This document shows positions 9,840 through 19,660 of a stretch of DNA of 64,000 bases, piece after piece. How positions within the stretch are numbered: the stretch's first letter is position 1; the number at the start of each line of letters is the position of its first letter. A program made the translations under genes and the position numbers. A model generated the notes under the pieces. That model was not told where the DNA came from and did not search any database. It saw only the letters and a list, made by a program, of their open reading frames with translations. The stretch comes from Branchipolynoe longqiensis (Eukaryota > Annelida > Polychaeta > Phyllodocida > Polynoidae): contig CM059186.1 in NCBI GenBank assembly GCA_030323885.1, positions 19,816,998 through 19,880,997 of the forward strand, read 5' to 3'.

Positions 9840-9945
9840 AAAATATACCCTAGGGTATAAAATAGCCCGGGCTGGTTTATACCCTGCGGTATATTTTGGC
9901 CCAGCTCAGGCTATACCCCTCTACTCCAAATTATAGTTAATCCCC
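9840..9945. repeat. TATACCC/GGGTATA palindromic segment
   Basis: Repeated ataccctagggtat, tataccctgcggtat and aaaatagcccggg words form several nested palindromes. A related segment lies at 10885-11035. Confidence 0.5.
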
Positions 9946-10283
9946 CCCTAGTTTCTTCATAAGTCAATCTTTTGTTCAATTCCCAAACTCCCTTATCACC
10001 TCAAAGCTCCTAAATCAGAACCTTAATGAATATATGAGAACCTCTGCAAATCATGGGATGGAGTATGGGTGACTGATGCTGAGGTCATTAATCAGCCAGT
10101 TTGATGGGATCTGACATTACGGTGCAGTTGGACAGTTACTGCAGTTGCCAATGTATCCCGCCAGCTTTAGTGTCCATTCTTGAGAATGTGTCAGAACACC
10201 TTAATGTTGTAATTAGTGTTTAGATATATTAGAACAATTCTCGGCGTTAGCACCCGAATTTGACCTTTCCTGCATTGAACCGT
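9946..10283. other. Unassigned stretch
   Basis: No coding pattern and no repeat shared with the window was seen. Confidence 0.3.
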
Positions 10284-10392
10284 ACAATGAAATCTACTTC
10301 GAACTAAAGTAAAGTAGATTATAATGATCAACTGAATATATTTATCTCAGAAAATGACAGAAACTCAAAACCATCACACTGTTCAACTTTAA
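10284..10392 (+). repeat. M5 element, right-end fragment
   Basis: It matches the last hundred bases of M5: aaagtagattataatgatca, tatatttatctcagaaaat, and ends ccatcacactgttcaacttt. Confidence 0.65.
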
Positions 10393-10520
10393 GTAAATTA
10401 TTATGAAGTTGTTGATGGGTCTTTTTATTTCTACCTTCGGATCTTTGCTGTCTTATTTGGGGAGGGGGTGGTATACCAATTCAGGTTTGAGATTAGATGT
10501 ATCCTTGAATATGTTAGGGA

Positions 10521-10859
10521 CCAGACGGGATGGCCAAATGAGTTAGAGCATCCGTCTCCCATGTTGGTAGATCGTGGGGTCATGGAGTCGAACCCTGGTC
10601 GAGTCAAACCAATGACTTTAAAATTGATACTTGTTGCTTCCTAGCCTGGTGCTCGGCATTATTAGGATAGGACAAGGACTGATTGGCTCAGTGTCAGGAT
10701 AATGTGACTGAGTGGGATATCAGGTCATGGTGCTGGCAGCCTGGTATTCCAGTGGGGCAGCACTATAAAGTCGCAATGAGTGCACACTGTCACAAGTCGG
10801 TACCCATCCTGATATGACCATAGATGTTGCTAGGACGTAAAACAACAACAAACAAACAA
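10521..10859 (+). mobile_element. SINE-A copy, full length
   Basis: It has the head ccagacgggatggcc, the B-box-like gtcgaaccctggtcgag, the common body, and the tail ggacgtaaaacaacaacaaa. The imperfect direct repeats tgaatatgttagg and tgaatatgctggg flank it, so the target-site duplication is still visible. Confidence 0.9.
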
Positions 10860-10884
10860 TGAATATGCTGGGTCTGCGTGTAGG

Positions 10885-11035
10885 GGGTATAATCTGGCCT
10901 AGGCAGGTATGAAATAGCCTAGCCTAAATGATACCCCGGGGAATAAACTGGCCTAGCCCAGAATATACCCGTGGTATAAAGCAGGCTAGCCCACTTTAAC
11001 CTCAGGAATAGTCTGGGCAGCGGGTATATTCTGAC
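10885..11035. repeat. TATACCC/GGGTATA palindromic segment, second block
   Basis: Words such as ggtataat, gataccccgggg, atacccgtggtat and agcctagcc echo 9840-9945. The two blocks may be ends of one larger element. Confidence 0.45.
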
Positions 11036-11042
11036 CAGTTAC

Positions 11043-11374
11043 ACCGGCACCGTGGCCTAATCGGTCGAGCGCGGGCCTCGTATGCGGAAGGTCGGGAATT
11101 GGATTCCCGGTCGAGTCAAACCAATGACTTATAAAATTGATACTTGTCACTTCCTAGCCTGGCACTCGGCATTAATAGGATAGGGCAAGGACTGCTTAGC
11201 TCAGTGTCAGGATAATGTTACTGAGTGGGATATATGGTCATGGTGCTGGTGGCTTGGTCTCCCAGTGACGCAACACTATAAAGCCACAATGAGTGCACAG
11301 TGTCACAAGTCGGTACCCGTCCTGATATAACCTTAGATGTTGCCAGGACGTAAAACTCCAACAACCAACCAACC
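11043..11374 (+). mobile_element. SINE-B copy, full length
   Basis: It has the head accggcaccgtggcctaatc, the B-box-like attggattcccggtcgag, the same body as SINE-A, and the different tail ggacgtaaaactccaacaac. Confidence 0.85.
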
Positions 11375-11694
11375 ATAAAATCTCATCGCCTTCCCGGCGA
11401 TATGGTATGCAATTCAAAAACCATTTCTTTTTGAAAACTGGAAAAAGAATGAAAAATAGACGATTATGGCGTTGAGATGCCGTTAATCGCCAATTAGACG
11501 GGCATCCATTAATTAGACGGGCAGCCATTAACACGGGCATCCTCATTAATTAATTACTCTCTTGTTATAGAACTTGAAAGGTGTTTAAGTTTCATCAAGA
11601 AATGTTGCTTATGCACACTCGGCAAAGGTTACGAGATGAGCGCGAGGGAGATGGGGATGGAAAATTCCACTGTCTAGACCGCAATTAAAGCTGC

Positions 11695-12043
11695 ATAGTC
11701 CGATGAAAGCATCAATTTATTTGTTCGAAACTGATTATCTAGATTAGTCTATGTATCTAGCTTAAATTCTTTTGTGCTTATTCAAACATTACTACTGCAT
11801 AGAAGGGAATGCTTAGTCAATTTAATAGAACCTGTTACTGCATAAGCCAATGGCATCAAGGTTTTGATGTGCTTGCCAACAATAATCTATTTTCATGTTT
11901 CTACAACAAATATCTTAAAAGTTGACTACCTAAAATAAAAGTTACATCAAACTAAGGTAAGGTAGATAATAAACAATGAACCGAATATATTTATCTAAAA
12001 GAATATGACAAAGACTCAAGACCATCGGACTATGCAACTTTAA
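11695..12043 (+). repeat. M5 element, complete copy
   Basis: It has the ends TTAAAGCTGCATAGTCCGAT and ATCGGACTATGCAACTTTAA. At about 350 bp it is the best single reference copy of M5 in the window. It has no ORF. The ends suggest a TA or TTAA target. Confidence 0.8.
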
Positions 12044-12054
12044 CTACTGCTCAT

Positions 12055-12369
12055 TTGGTTGGTTGTTGGAGTTTTACATCCTGGCAACAGCTAAGGTCAA
12101 ATCACGACGGGTACCGACTTGTGGCAGTGCACACTCATGGTGACTTCATAGTGCTGTCCCACTGGGAAATCAAGCCACCAGCACCATGACTCAATATCCC
12201 ACTCAGTCACATTATCCTGACACTGAGCTAACCAGTCCTTGCCATAGCCTATTATTGCCAAGTGCCAAGCTAGGCAATGACAAGCATCAATGTTGTAAGT
12301 CATTGGTTTGACTCGACCGGGAACATAACTCCCGATCTCCCGCAAGGGAAGACTACGCTCTACCGGTGA
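12055..12369 (-). mobile_element. SINE-B copy
   Basis: On the + strand it begins with the complement of the tail (ggttgttggagttttacatc) and ends in the complement of the head near ctctaccggtga. The head is slightly truncated. Confidence 0.8.
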
Positions 12370-12984
12370 ACGACTGCTGATGAGGAATTACTGTATGGTA
12401 CACTTTGCGTGGATTGGTTTTATAGTGTGCTATACATATCACATTGCCAATTGCCTAGTGCTATGGTAGAGCGACTGACATCGGCTTGGTAACAACAGTC
12501 ACGTGACATAGTATTGACAGCAGAACTGGCAACCTGGGCGTGGGCTATTAATTTGTTCTGTTATTACAATTTTAATCAGTGAATTATAAATATGTTTTAA
12601 CCTGCCTAATTAATAATAATTTATAACACAACAACAGATATTCAGTGGACCAACAATTTATTAGTGCCAACTTACTGAGAGTTTACATGACTTGTATGAT
12701 AGAGTCAGCATTAAGTGACATAACTATAATTTGTTACAATAAGCTTGATATCAGTCAACTCTTGCATAATAATAGTTATATATGTGATATATAAAAATTA
12801 TATGAGTATAAAATGGGCGTAGTACGCTTGTGCTATTTATTATATTATTATTCACCATTCTATTTATTTGTGCAATTCTGGACCGATCTGCAATTTACTG
12901 CGGGCCTGTGTGGTTTCAGGATAGTTTGGCGCCTCCCACGCCGCATCATATGCCATTCGGTCGGCGCGGGCATCACATGAGCTC
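12370..12984. other. Unassigned AT-rich stretch
   Basis: No coding signal was seen. The segment 12800-12880 (gagtataaaatgggcg, tatattattattcaccattc) faintly resembles flanking sequence of the Ngaro-like element and may be the outer part of the relic at 12985-13110. Confidence 0.3.
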
Positions 12985-13112
12985 AATTTCAAAACTTTTA
13001 CAGGTAGGGCTATCCATTGCTCGGCCAAGGGCCTCGGTTAAATAAACTAGGCTTCCCACCACTCCTCGTTCTGTTGTTCCTTACTAGGGCATAGCCCACC
13101 TTTTATATTTCC
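12985..13112 (+). repeat. Relic of an Ngaro-type terminal repeat (B-like)
   Basis: ggtagggct, then gctcggccaagggcc, taaataaacta, ggcttcccaccactcctcg, ttccttac and tagcc follow the same order and spacing as the B repeats of the Ngaro-like element at 35174 and 35489, with clear divergence. No Ngaro ORF is next to it, so it may be a solo terminal unit left by recombination. The adjacent DIRS-b element lies on the other strand and is probably unrelated. Confidence 0.55.
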
Positions 13113-13334
13113 TATATACCAGATATGTTAAATACTTTGCCTGTAGATAGGTAGCAAGGATTGTGACTACTAAGCTCTAGTCTAACAAAGAGACTGATAG
13201 ATAGTCCGGTGCAGCATGTCAGGTCTAGTTTCGTCCCTAGCAAAGATAACACACTATTTCAATACTTTTAATTGCAAAGACAGAAATACCGAATAAACTG
13301 TAAATTAAGACTCTGACACTTGGCCAAATAAGTT

Positions 13335-13640
13335 TGAGAGTGTCAGAGTGGCTTCTTTAAATATCTTCTTTGGTACGTATGCATATAACGCTGATGAACG
13401 CCAGCCCCCTGCTTCTGCTACCAAATGTTCTGGGGTGCCTGCCCTCCCACACGACTGCACAACACCTCTTCTTAAGCTTTGTAGTGTTACTTCAGATGGA
13501 TGAGGGTAGTCCAGATAGCTGAGAGGAGAGTCAACGATGTTAGTGGTTTACCCGATGGTATCATGAAGGCTGGATCTTGTGGTCGCAGTCGAAAGGGAAG
13601 ACTGTCGCGGTAGACTGCCCATGCACACCACTGGACATGC
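13335..13640 (-). pseudogene. DIRS-b tyrosine recombinase, C-terminal half
   Basis: The - strand contains QDPAFMIPSGKPLTSLTLL. After a one-base frameshift near 13487-13500 it contains LQSLRRGVVQSCGRAG and EAGGWRSSALYAYVPKK. These match the C-terminal catalytic part of the DIRS-c recombinase. The conserved arginine, the tryptophan (GGW) and the nucleophile tyrosine (LYAYVP) are still present, but the first histidine of H-x-x-R is replaced by glutamine. The N-terminal DNA-binding domain and the first catalytic arginine are gone. The protein would be inactive. Confidence 0.8.
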
Positions 13641-13830
13641 TGTGGAACTGGGGATCTCGTTAAGAGCCTCCAGCTGTGTAATGTGGAAATTATTGTTTTT
13701 GTATGTCTCATAGTAAGGTTCAGCAAAGAATTTATTTTTGGAAAAAGCACCTCCACCGAGCAGACAAGAAGCACACTCGATCACCCATTGTTTAATTGGG
13801 GTCTCTTGTATGAGCACAAGTCCATTTCAC
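13640..13830 (-). pseudogene. DIRS-b RNase H, central fragment
   Basis: The - strand reads IKQWVIECASCLLGGGAFSK, then FHITQLEALNE. The first catalytic position is degenerate (ECAS where DIRS-c has ECDS), while the catalytic glutamate in TQLEAL is kept. Directly after LEALNEIP the sequence enters recombinase C-terminal sequence. The second half of RNase H and about half of the recombinase are therefore deleted. Confidence 0.75.
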
Positions 13831-14056
13831 TGTTTTGCATGTTTAATAAACCAAACTATATCTCATAGCAGATCTATGTTGACAGGGACTTTACTTCTGT
13901 GTGGGGGCCCCTCTCAAAGCATCAAGTATTCGATTCATGAAAACTGTAGATGGCAATGCACACCACGCTATAAATTCTAACCTGCCGACAAGTCTCTGAA
14001 GGTCTTTCCTAGTAACCAAACCTCCTAACTACCAGGTATTACATTCTTCTAATATA

Positions 14057-14720
14057 TCAGAGATCAGTTATTGAGTGGGAATTGTAATAGTCATACTCTT
14101 TGCACAGATGCTGTAAACCCAGCCAATCCAAACTCTTCCTCGGTGAGAAACATTTTTTGAGCGACAACTCTAGTCTTAGCAACTTGCACAGTCTGAATAA
14201 CTCAATATAGCCCTCGATGGCTTTATCTTCCGATTCAGGGATACCGACAAAATCATCTAAGTAGCACCAAACCAGGTGTCCCCTATCCCTCAACAGACTA
14301 ACTACAGCCTCTGTTTTACGTGCACATGCAAGCGAGGAGGTACGGCATCCAAATGGAAGTGATATGTCAAAGTACATCTTGGAATCCACTTGAATACCGT
14401 ATAATGGCACCGACAACGGACAAGCTCTCATCTGTCTGTATGCCCATGCTAAATCAGCGGACCAGATATAGCTGTCGCCTCCATTAATCGATAACTGTTT
14501 GGCTACTTCATTAATTGTGGGCAAGGTGTATTTAAATGGACGACCCTGGTACACACCTTGCGCAATTCCCGCATTTACACTTTTTCCCTTTGGATACCTT
14601 AAGTCCACAATAATGTGCCATTCATCAGTATCTTTCTTGGGCCTAGTCATTATTGGGCTGATTTGGGCCTACGGTTCAAATGGCAAGCAGTGCCAAACAC
14701 TTGCAGACCAGATTGGCGTT
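14057..14720 (-). pseudogene. DIRS-b reverse transcriptase
   Basis: The - strand frame from 14650 reads SPIMTRPKK, VNAGIAQGVYQGRPFKYTLP, the palm A region WSADLAWAYRQMRACP, LPFGCRTSSLACARKTEA and the catalytic CYLDDFVGIPES. It then runs to WLGLQ, where it leaves frame. Upstream, LPFEP is followed by TAG where DIRS-c has a tryptophan codon. The two catalytic aspartates of YLDD and the palm A aspartate are intact in this ORF of nearly 200 residues. It lacks the thumb and the connection to RNase H. Confidence 0.85.
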
Positions 14721-14799
14721 TGATTGTAATGCTGTTGTAACCATAGTCAGTGAATTGTCTTGAGATATAGCTTCTTTGTAGTTGCCACATAACCCTGCC

Positions 14800-16124
14800 T
14801 CACTTAGGCCGGCCTTTGAAAACCCTTCTCCCTCTTAACTTCCTTTGACTGTACATTTGAATCATTCGCTCTAAATGGCAGCCTCCATTTATTATTACAG
14901 TCCACTTCCCTATGTGCATTAGATATTCTATACTGTAACACACACCAACTACATATATGTGCAGACTTGTCAGGGAGCATACCATGCGATGTAAAGAAAC
15001 CACACCGTTTCCCCATGTTCCAGTCGGCACAAGGCAGCCCATCCATTTCCCTACTTACTATAAGTTGTCCTGTACCTATACTCTTCTTGCCCCACCTGTT
15101 TAGTTGTCACCTCCGATTTAAGTTTACAGCATGAGCCCACCTGACATACATCCCTTTGGACATCCTTAATGGCCGGGTTATCCATCCACCCATCTGGCAG
15201 TCGACCATCATCGATCATCGCAACAATTCTTGCAGACCAAGTTAAGCAAGTGTTCCAGTCCCAATCACCTGCCATTAGGCATAAATAACTGCTTCATATG
15301 TTTTCTTATATATGGGACCCACCACTTCGGCACCTCCATACTCTCGTACATCCTAAACAGGGCACTCAGATATTCATCCCAACTGCTGTCCCCCATCTCC
15401 ACTCGGGTCTTTCTATCATTTCTAATGACAAACTCATGTGGGAATAACAAGACTTTCTTACCTCTGGATGTCCTTATCGCTGCACCAAAGCCTGGCAAAA
15501 GCTCCTCTAAATCCTCCATTGGTCTCCCATTATATGAACAACCCCTGGCACTCCTGTACCACGGGGGACACTCATTATCACGCTGAATAAAACCCTCCCT
15601 ACAGTGAGGCTGATCGTCTTGACACCATTTTTGAGTGGACACTCTTGTCTCGTCGGTGCCGCTATTCCCTACAGATGGCACCCAACAGACATTGTCCAAT
15701 TCAACATGGTTATACTCTAACCTCTGACCAGACTTCCCCAGATAGTCTACAGATGTCGTCACATTATTTTGTCACAACTCTGAACCACTGACCTGGATAT
15801 TAGGAAGCTGTGATGACGTCATCACTACTGGTGACTTACTGCGACTCCGCCTGCCAACATCCAACGCTTGCACTTGCAGCTCTAACTTCTGAGATATCAA
15901 GTTCATCTGACCCAAGTTCATCTCAAATAACTGTTGAAATGCATCCAAAGGCAGCAGAAGCATCAATCCTCCTTTTCTTAGCATCAGGCTGTTCACAAAC
16001 ATCTGCACTTGTTGATGGCCCTGGTTCAGCGACCCTCTCCACCGCAGTATTACGCTTGCTCTTAGCATTTCTCATTATGCCCGGTTCTCTTAATGGTTCC
16101 TTAAAGGAATTCTCTGTCTGTTGA
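14800..16124 (-). pseudogene. DIRS-b Gag-like region with zinc-finger remnant
   Basis: Fragments in several - strand frames match the N-terminal part of the DIRS-c polyprotein. GRLPDGWMDNPAIKDVQRDV (15.05-15.28 kb) corresponds to RRLKEGWLDPIAIKDVQRDV. CADWNMGKRCGF and HICSWCVLQYRISNAHREVDC (14.8-15.05 kb) correspond to the C-rich zinc-binding cluster. A further ORF at 15265-15762 (166 codons) covers WDEYLSALFRMYESMEVPKWW, like the EATWAEYFFAIRLMLAQPDF region. A coiled-coil-like, Leu/Gln-rich N-terminal segment lies at 15772-16068. Frameshifts separate the pieces. The role is inferred to be RNA or particle binding, as for other retrotransposon Gags. Confidence 0.7.
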
Positions 16125-16460
16125 CGGTTATCTGTTTGAGCTCAAGCGAATAACTGACTAACTGATACACGGGGAAGACCACATCGACTATCTTGCTATG
16201 AAATTTGTAATTGATATTACGGTGACCGAGGCTTTTCGTATTTTGTGATGCGTTGCTAGGATAATTGACGTTAGCAGGTTCCTGGTAAGGGTTACTTTAT
16301 GTGTAGCAGGACTGAGGGATTAGCGCATAGTCTATCCAAATTCTGATTGTTTCTATGGTTTAAGCATTAGTTACTATGGACAGTGAGTAAGAGATATATC
16401 TGACGTAATACCAGGATAGCTAGCATTAACTGGTTCTTGGCAGGAAGTACGTTCCTTGCT
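16125..16460. other. Unassigned stretch
   Basis: No coding or shared repeat signal was seen. The 5' untranslated part of DIRS-b may lie here. Confidence 0.3.
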
Positions 16461-16893
16461 AAAGGCCCTGTCACATTACGGCGTATGGCGGGAGCGTATT
16501 GAAAACCTACGTACGCCGTGCTGGTGCCGGCCTATCATGACCTTCGGTGAACTTTCGGGTGGTTTTGAGCGTATGTGGAACCTACGAGGAGCGTACGAGG
16601 AGCGTATGAGGAGCGTATGGGAGCATGCTGTGACATTTTTTGACAGTATGGGCCATACGCCCTCATAGGTCGAGTTTTTTTGAGCATGCACAAACAAATT
16701 TGGACGGACGGATTTATGAAAGCGTATGGCGGCGTATGCCTCATACGCTTCACATCTGGCGGCGTATGAGTAGCGTATGAGTAGCGTATGCGTAGCGTAT
16801 GAGTAGCGTATACGCCATATGCCGACGTATATGACGTAACCCGCCTACACCGCAATACGCTCCCGCAAAAAAACCTAATGTGACAGGGCCTTT
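16461..16893 (+). repeat. M2 foldback element (GCGTATG-word MITE), copy 1
   Basis: It has the inverted ends AAAGGCCCTGTCACATTA and TAATGTGACAGGGCCTTT. The interior is built from gcgtatg, gagcgtatg, tacgctc and catacgc words in opposite orientation in the two halves. A second copy lies at 42298-42762. Confidence 0.85.
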
Positions 16894-17196
16894 AGGTTAC
16901 ACATAACATGATTACACCAGGGATCTGTTGTTGTGACAAATTATCCATGTTACAACGTAACATGTACAATGGAAATATACAATATGTCTCCAGTAAGTTG
17001 ATATATCCCAATAACCAGTTTATATCTGTTCTCATGACTGGGCTGTTTAAAATTGCTTTGTCTGATGAATGAAATGTCTGGGTCCTTTAGATTAATATTT
17101 CTTTGTTCACCCGCTTGCAAATATGTCATATTGTACTTTTATCTTACACACATTTGAATGGATCTTGCTAGTTAGAGAGCCCAAATAAGTCTACAG

Positions 17197-17735
17197 CACG
17201 GCTTTCATTATTAATATTATCAATATTATCAATACTATCAATATTATTAATATCATAATTATTATTAATATCATCAATATTATCAATATTATCAATATTA
17301 TCAATACTATCAATATTATTAATATCATAATTATTATTAATATCATCAATATGTTTTATTGACATTATTAATAGTATTGATATCATTGATATATTATTAG
17401 TATTAATATTATTGAATATTATTAATATTATTAATAGTCCTAATATTCTTGCTATTCTTAATGTTCTTAATATTCTTAATATTCTTAATATTCTTAATAG
17501 TTTTAATGTTCTTTATATTATCAATATTGTTTATATTGTTTATATTCTTGATATTCTTGATATTCTTGATATTATTAACTATTATTAAATATTATTAAAT
17601 ATGGCAAAATATGACAAAATATTATAAAATATTATAAAATATTACTAAATATGATTAAATGTGATTAAATATGATTAAATATGATTAAATATGATTACAT
17701 ATTATTAATATTATTAATTTATATTATTAATATTA
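17197..17735. repeat. (ATT)/(AATATT) low-complexity array
   Basis: Over 500 bp of attaatatt, tatcaatat, ttcttaata and gattaaatat units drift along the array. It includes a clean duplication of about 80 bp near 17218-17345. The Ile/Asn/Asp ORF on the - strand is an artefact of the array. Confidence 0.9.
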
Positions 17736-18360
17736 AAGTTACACAGTTGGCACATTGTGACATGATCTAAGGCAGTGCCAGACACTTGCAACCACAGGAC
17801 CTTCATCCACTGCCGTTTCTTACTGACTTGTGGCTGGCGCAAACCCGCATCAAAGGGTGCTGTCCCGAAGTCAGCCTCATTTGGAACATAATTTGGAGAG
17901 GAGCGTCTCAGAGTGCTCAGGTGGAGATTAATTACACATGGTGACACAGTGTTGCCTCAAGGGGGAGAGTTCAGCGATGACAAATTCCTTCATCACAAAG
18001 TTAGCAGTGATTGTCGCCGTCGAAACATGACCGATACAGACAATCTTGTAAGCGAAACACGGTGTAAAATTTTCCGATATTATGAGATATGGCTATATGA
18101 ACTCTACTATAATAAATTGCAACTTGTCTATAAAATGGAAAATAGTATAAAACCAAAGGCATATGAGGGATATGTGGAGTTGGTATGCTATTACTCATAA
18201 AGGATAGAAATTGTATAGTAAAATAGTATATAGAGAGAGAGGGTCACTTCTTAGATGGACAGTCTTTGAGAAGTTGCCTCACACACCCCCTCCCCTCAAG
18301 AGTTATTTATGGATCCCTGCCCGAGAGACAGACCTAACCATGCTTTGGCAACAGGGATAT
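17736..18360. other. Unassigned stretch
   Basis: No protein family or shared repeat was recognised. A gagagagagg microsatellite near 18227 is the only landmark. Confidence 0.3.
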
Positions 18361-18565
18361 TGAACCCTCATTGGTGGTTGGAGGAATGTTTGTTAGGGAT
18401 TGGAAGATTGGATCATGTGATCACCACCATCTTGTTCTGGAACCTATAAAAGTAATAAATGAGAGAGTCTCACTCTCCTACCTTTCACTCTTTATCTACT
18501 TTCCTTCCTTACCTGTATTGATTTCTTATAGCCTGTCCACACCACTCACACCGCCAGCCGTCAAC
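18361..18565 (+). repeat. LTR-like segment with TATA and poly(A) signals (candidate)
   Basis: cctataaaagtaataaatga is followed by a pyrimidine-rich tract and tgtattgatttcttatagcc. This order matches 7355-7462 at roughly two thirds identity by eye. It is directly followed by a 5S-rRNA-like segment. It may be a terminal or leader part of a retroelement. Confidence 0.35.
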
Positions 18566-18663
18566 TTTACAACCGGTTCTCATCCGATCACCAAACGTTA
18601 AGCAATGCTGAGCCACGTCAGTCTGACTTTTATGGGTGAGTTGCAATACATGGTGTTACAGAC
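18566..18663 (+). pseudogene. 5S rRNA-like sequence (degenerate)
   Basis: The run ctcatccgatcaccaaacg, ttaagcaatgctgagcc, gtcagt, ttatgggtgagtt, gcaatac and tggtgttacag follows the order and spacing of the 5S rRNA gene. That covers the CTCGTCTGATC region, the box A-like TAAGCAG...GGCC, the ATGGGAGACC intermediate element, and the GGTGCTGTA end. It is too diverged to be functional. It may come from a 5S-derived SINE or from 5S sequence captured by a retroelement. Confidence 0.5.
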
Positions 18664-18947
18664 ATCATCGATACAGGGTTTATCGCCTGACAAATCAGTA
18701 GTGGATGGGTATTAATACTAGGTCTGCCTACAAGTACAAGGTGCTTGTGTAGATTTCATATTCAGCTAATATAACACAATCATTCATGCGCAGTGATGCC
18801 TAAGGAGTAGAATCAACACAGAACTAATAAAGATTTGGGAAGAACCTGAATTTCTACACACCATGTTTTAATACAAAATTGGAATATTTAATATAAAATG
18901 CTGCAGGGAAATTTGTAGAAGACAAGAAAATTATGTTAACTAGCTTT

Positions 18948-18980
18948 ACGTTGCATAATCCGATGAGCATCGGTTTCTGG
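18948..18980 (+). repeat. M5-like left-end remnant
   Basis: tagctttacgttgcataatc then cgatgagcatcgg resembles the M5 end. A matching right end (ccatcggattattcaaac) occurs at about 20465-20485. A split M5 copy is possible. Confidence 0.35.
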
Positions 18981-18983
18981 ATT

Positions 18984-19012
18984 ATATATATATATATATA
19001 TATATATATTAC
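18984..19012. repeat. (TA)n microsatellite
   Basis: Fourteen or so perfect ta units. Confidence 0.9.
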
Positions 19013-19187
19013 AGATATTTATATATGAAGAGTTCAGGTGCAAAAACAACTAAACACTGGTAAACTCCAATCCAAAAATTAATTAAGATAAAAGATTTGT
19101 ACGTGAAAATAATTGTATTTCTTACTAATTCCACTTTTCTTGTGATGACATGATTGTCTGGAATGAGTGGGGACGCTCATTCCGATT

Positions 19188-19528
19188 ACCAGACGGGATG
19201 GCCGAATGAGTTAGAGTGTCCACCTCCTGTGTTGCTAGATTGTGCGGTCGTGGGTTCGTACCCTGGCCGAGTCAAGCCAATGACTTAAAAATTGATACTT
19301 GTCGCTTCCTAGCATGGCGATCGGCATAATTAGGATAGGGAAAGGACTGGTTGGCTCAGTGTCAGCATAATGTGACTGAGTGGGATATCAGGTCATGGTG
19401 CTGGTGGCCTAGTCTTCCACTTGGGCAGCACTATAAAGTCGCCATGAGTGCGCACTGTCACAAGTCGGTACCCATCCTTATATGACCTTAGCTGTTGCTA
19501 GGACGTAAAACAACAACAAACAAACAAA
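19188..19528 (+). mobile_element. SINE-A copy with perfect 12-bp target-site duplication
   Basis: CTCATTCCGATT occurs immediately before (19176-19187) and after (19529-19540) the element, so the boundaries are exact. The unit is 341 bp: head accagacgggatggccgaat, B-box-like ggttcgtaccctgg, body, and tail gtaaaacaacaacaaacaaa. This is the best-defined SINE-A in the window and probably among the younger ones. Confidence 0.95.
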
Positions 19529-19552
19529 CTCATTCCGATTCATTGCTGGGAG

Positions 19553-19660
19553 GTGGGGGGGGGGGGCACAAGGCTGCCTGCCCCCCCACCCCCCCAGCTC
19601 ACCTACACAACCACAAGTGTGTGCGTGACTACCGGTGAGCTGGGGGGGGGGGGGGGTTAC
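19553..19660. repeat. G/C homopolymer tracts forming a hairpin
   Basis: A G tract, then cccccccacccccccagctc, and later gtgagctgggg with a long G run can pair as a stem of over 12 bp. Confidence 0.65.

Larger units (their letters stand above)
13328..16124 (-). mobile_element. DIRS-b: degenerate DIRS-like retrotransposon with internal deletion
   Basis: On the - strand the order is Gag-like region, zinc-finger region, RT, short RNase H piece, then the C-terminal half of a tyrosine recombinase. The domain order and key motifs match DIRS-c, but stops and frameshifts occur throughout. A deletion removes the end of RNase H and the N-terminal recombinase domain. GC content is close to the local background, unlike DIRS-a. 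No terminal repeats were recognised, so the outer limits are those of the recognisable coding parts. Confidence 0.85.

Noticed and set aside
16456..16855. Small ORFs rich in Arg/Tyr/Ser in M2 (also 42194-42791)
   Set aside because: They are translations of GCGTATG words in both orientations, not proteins.
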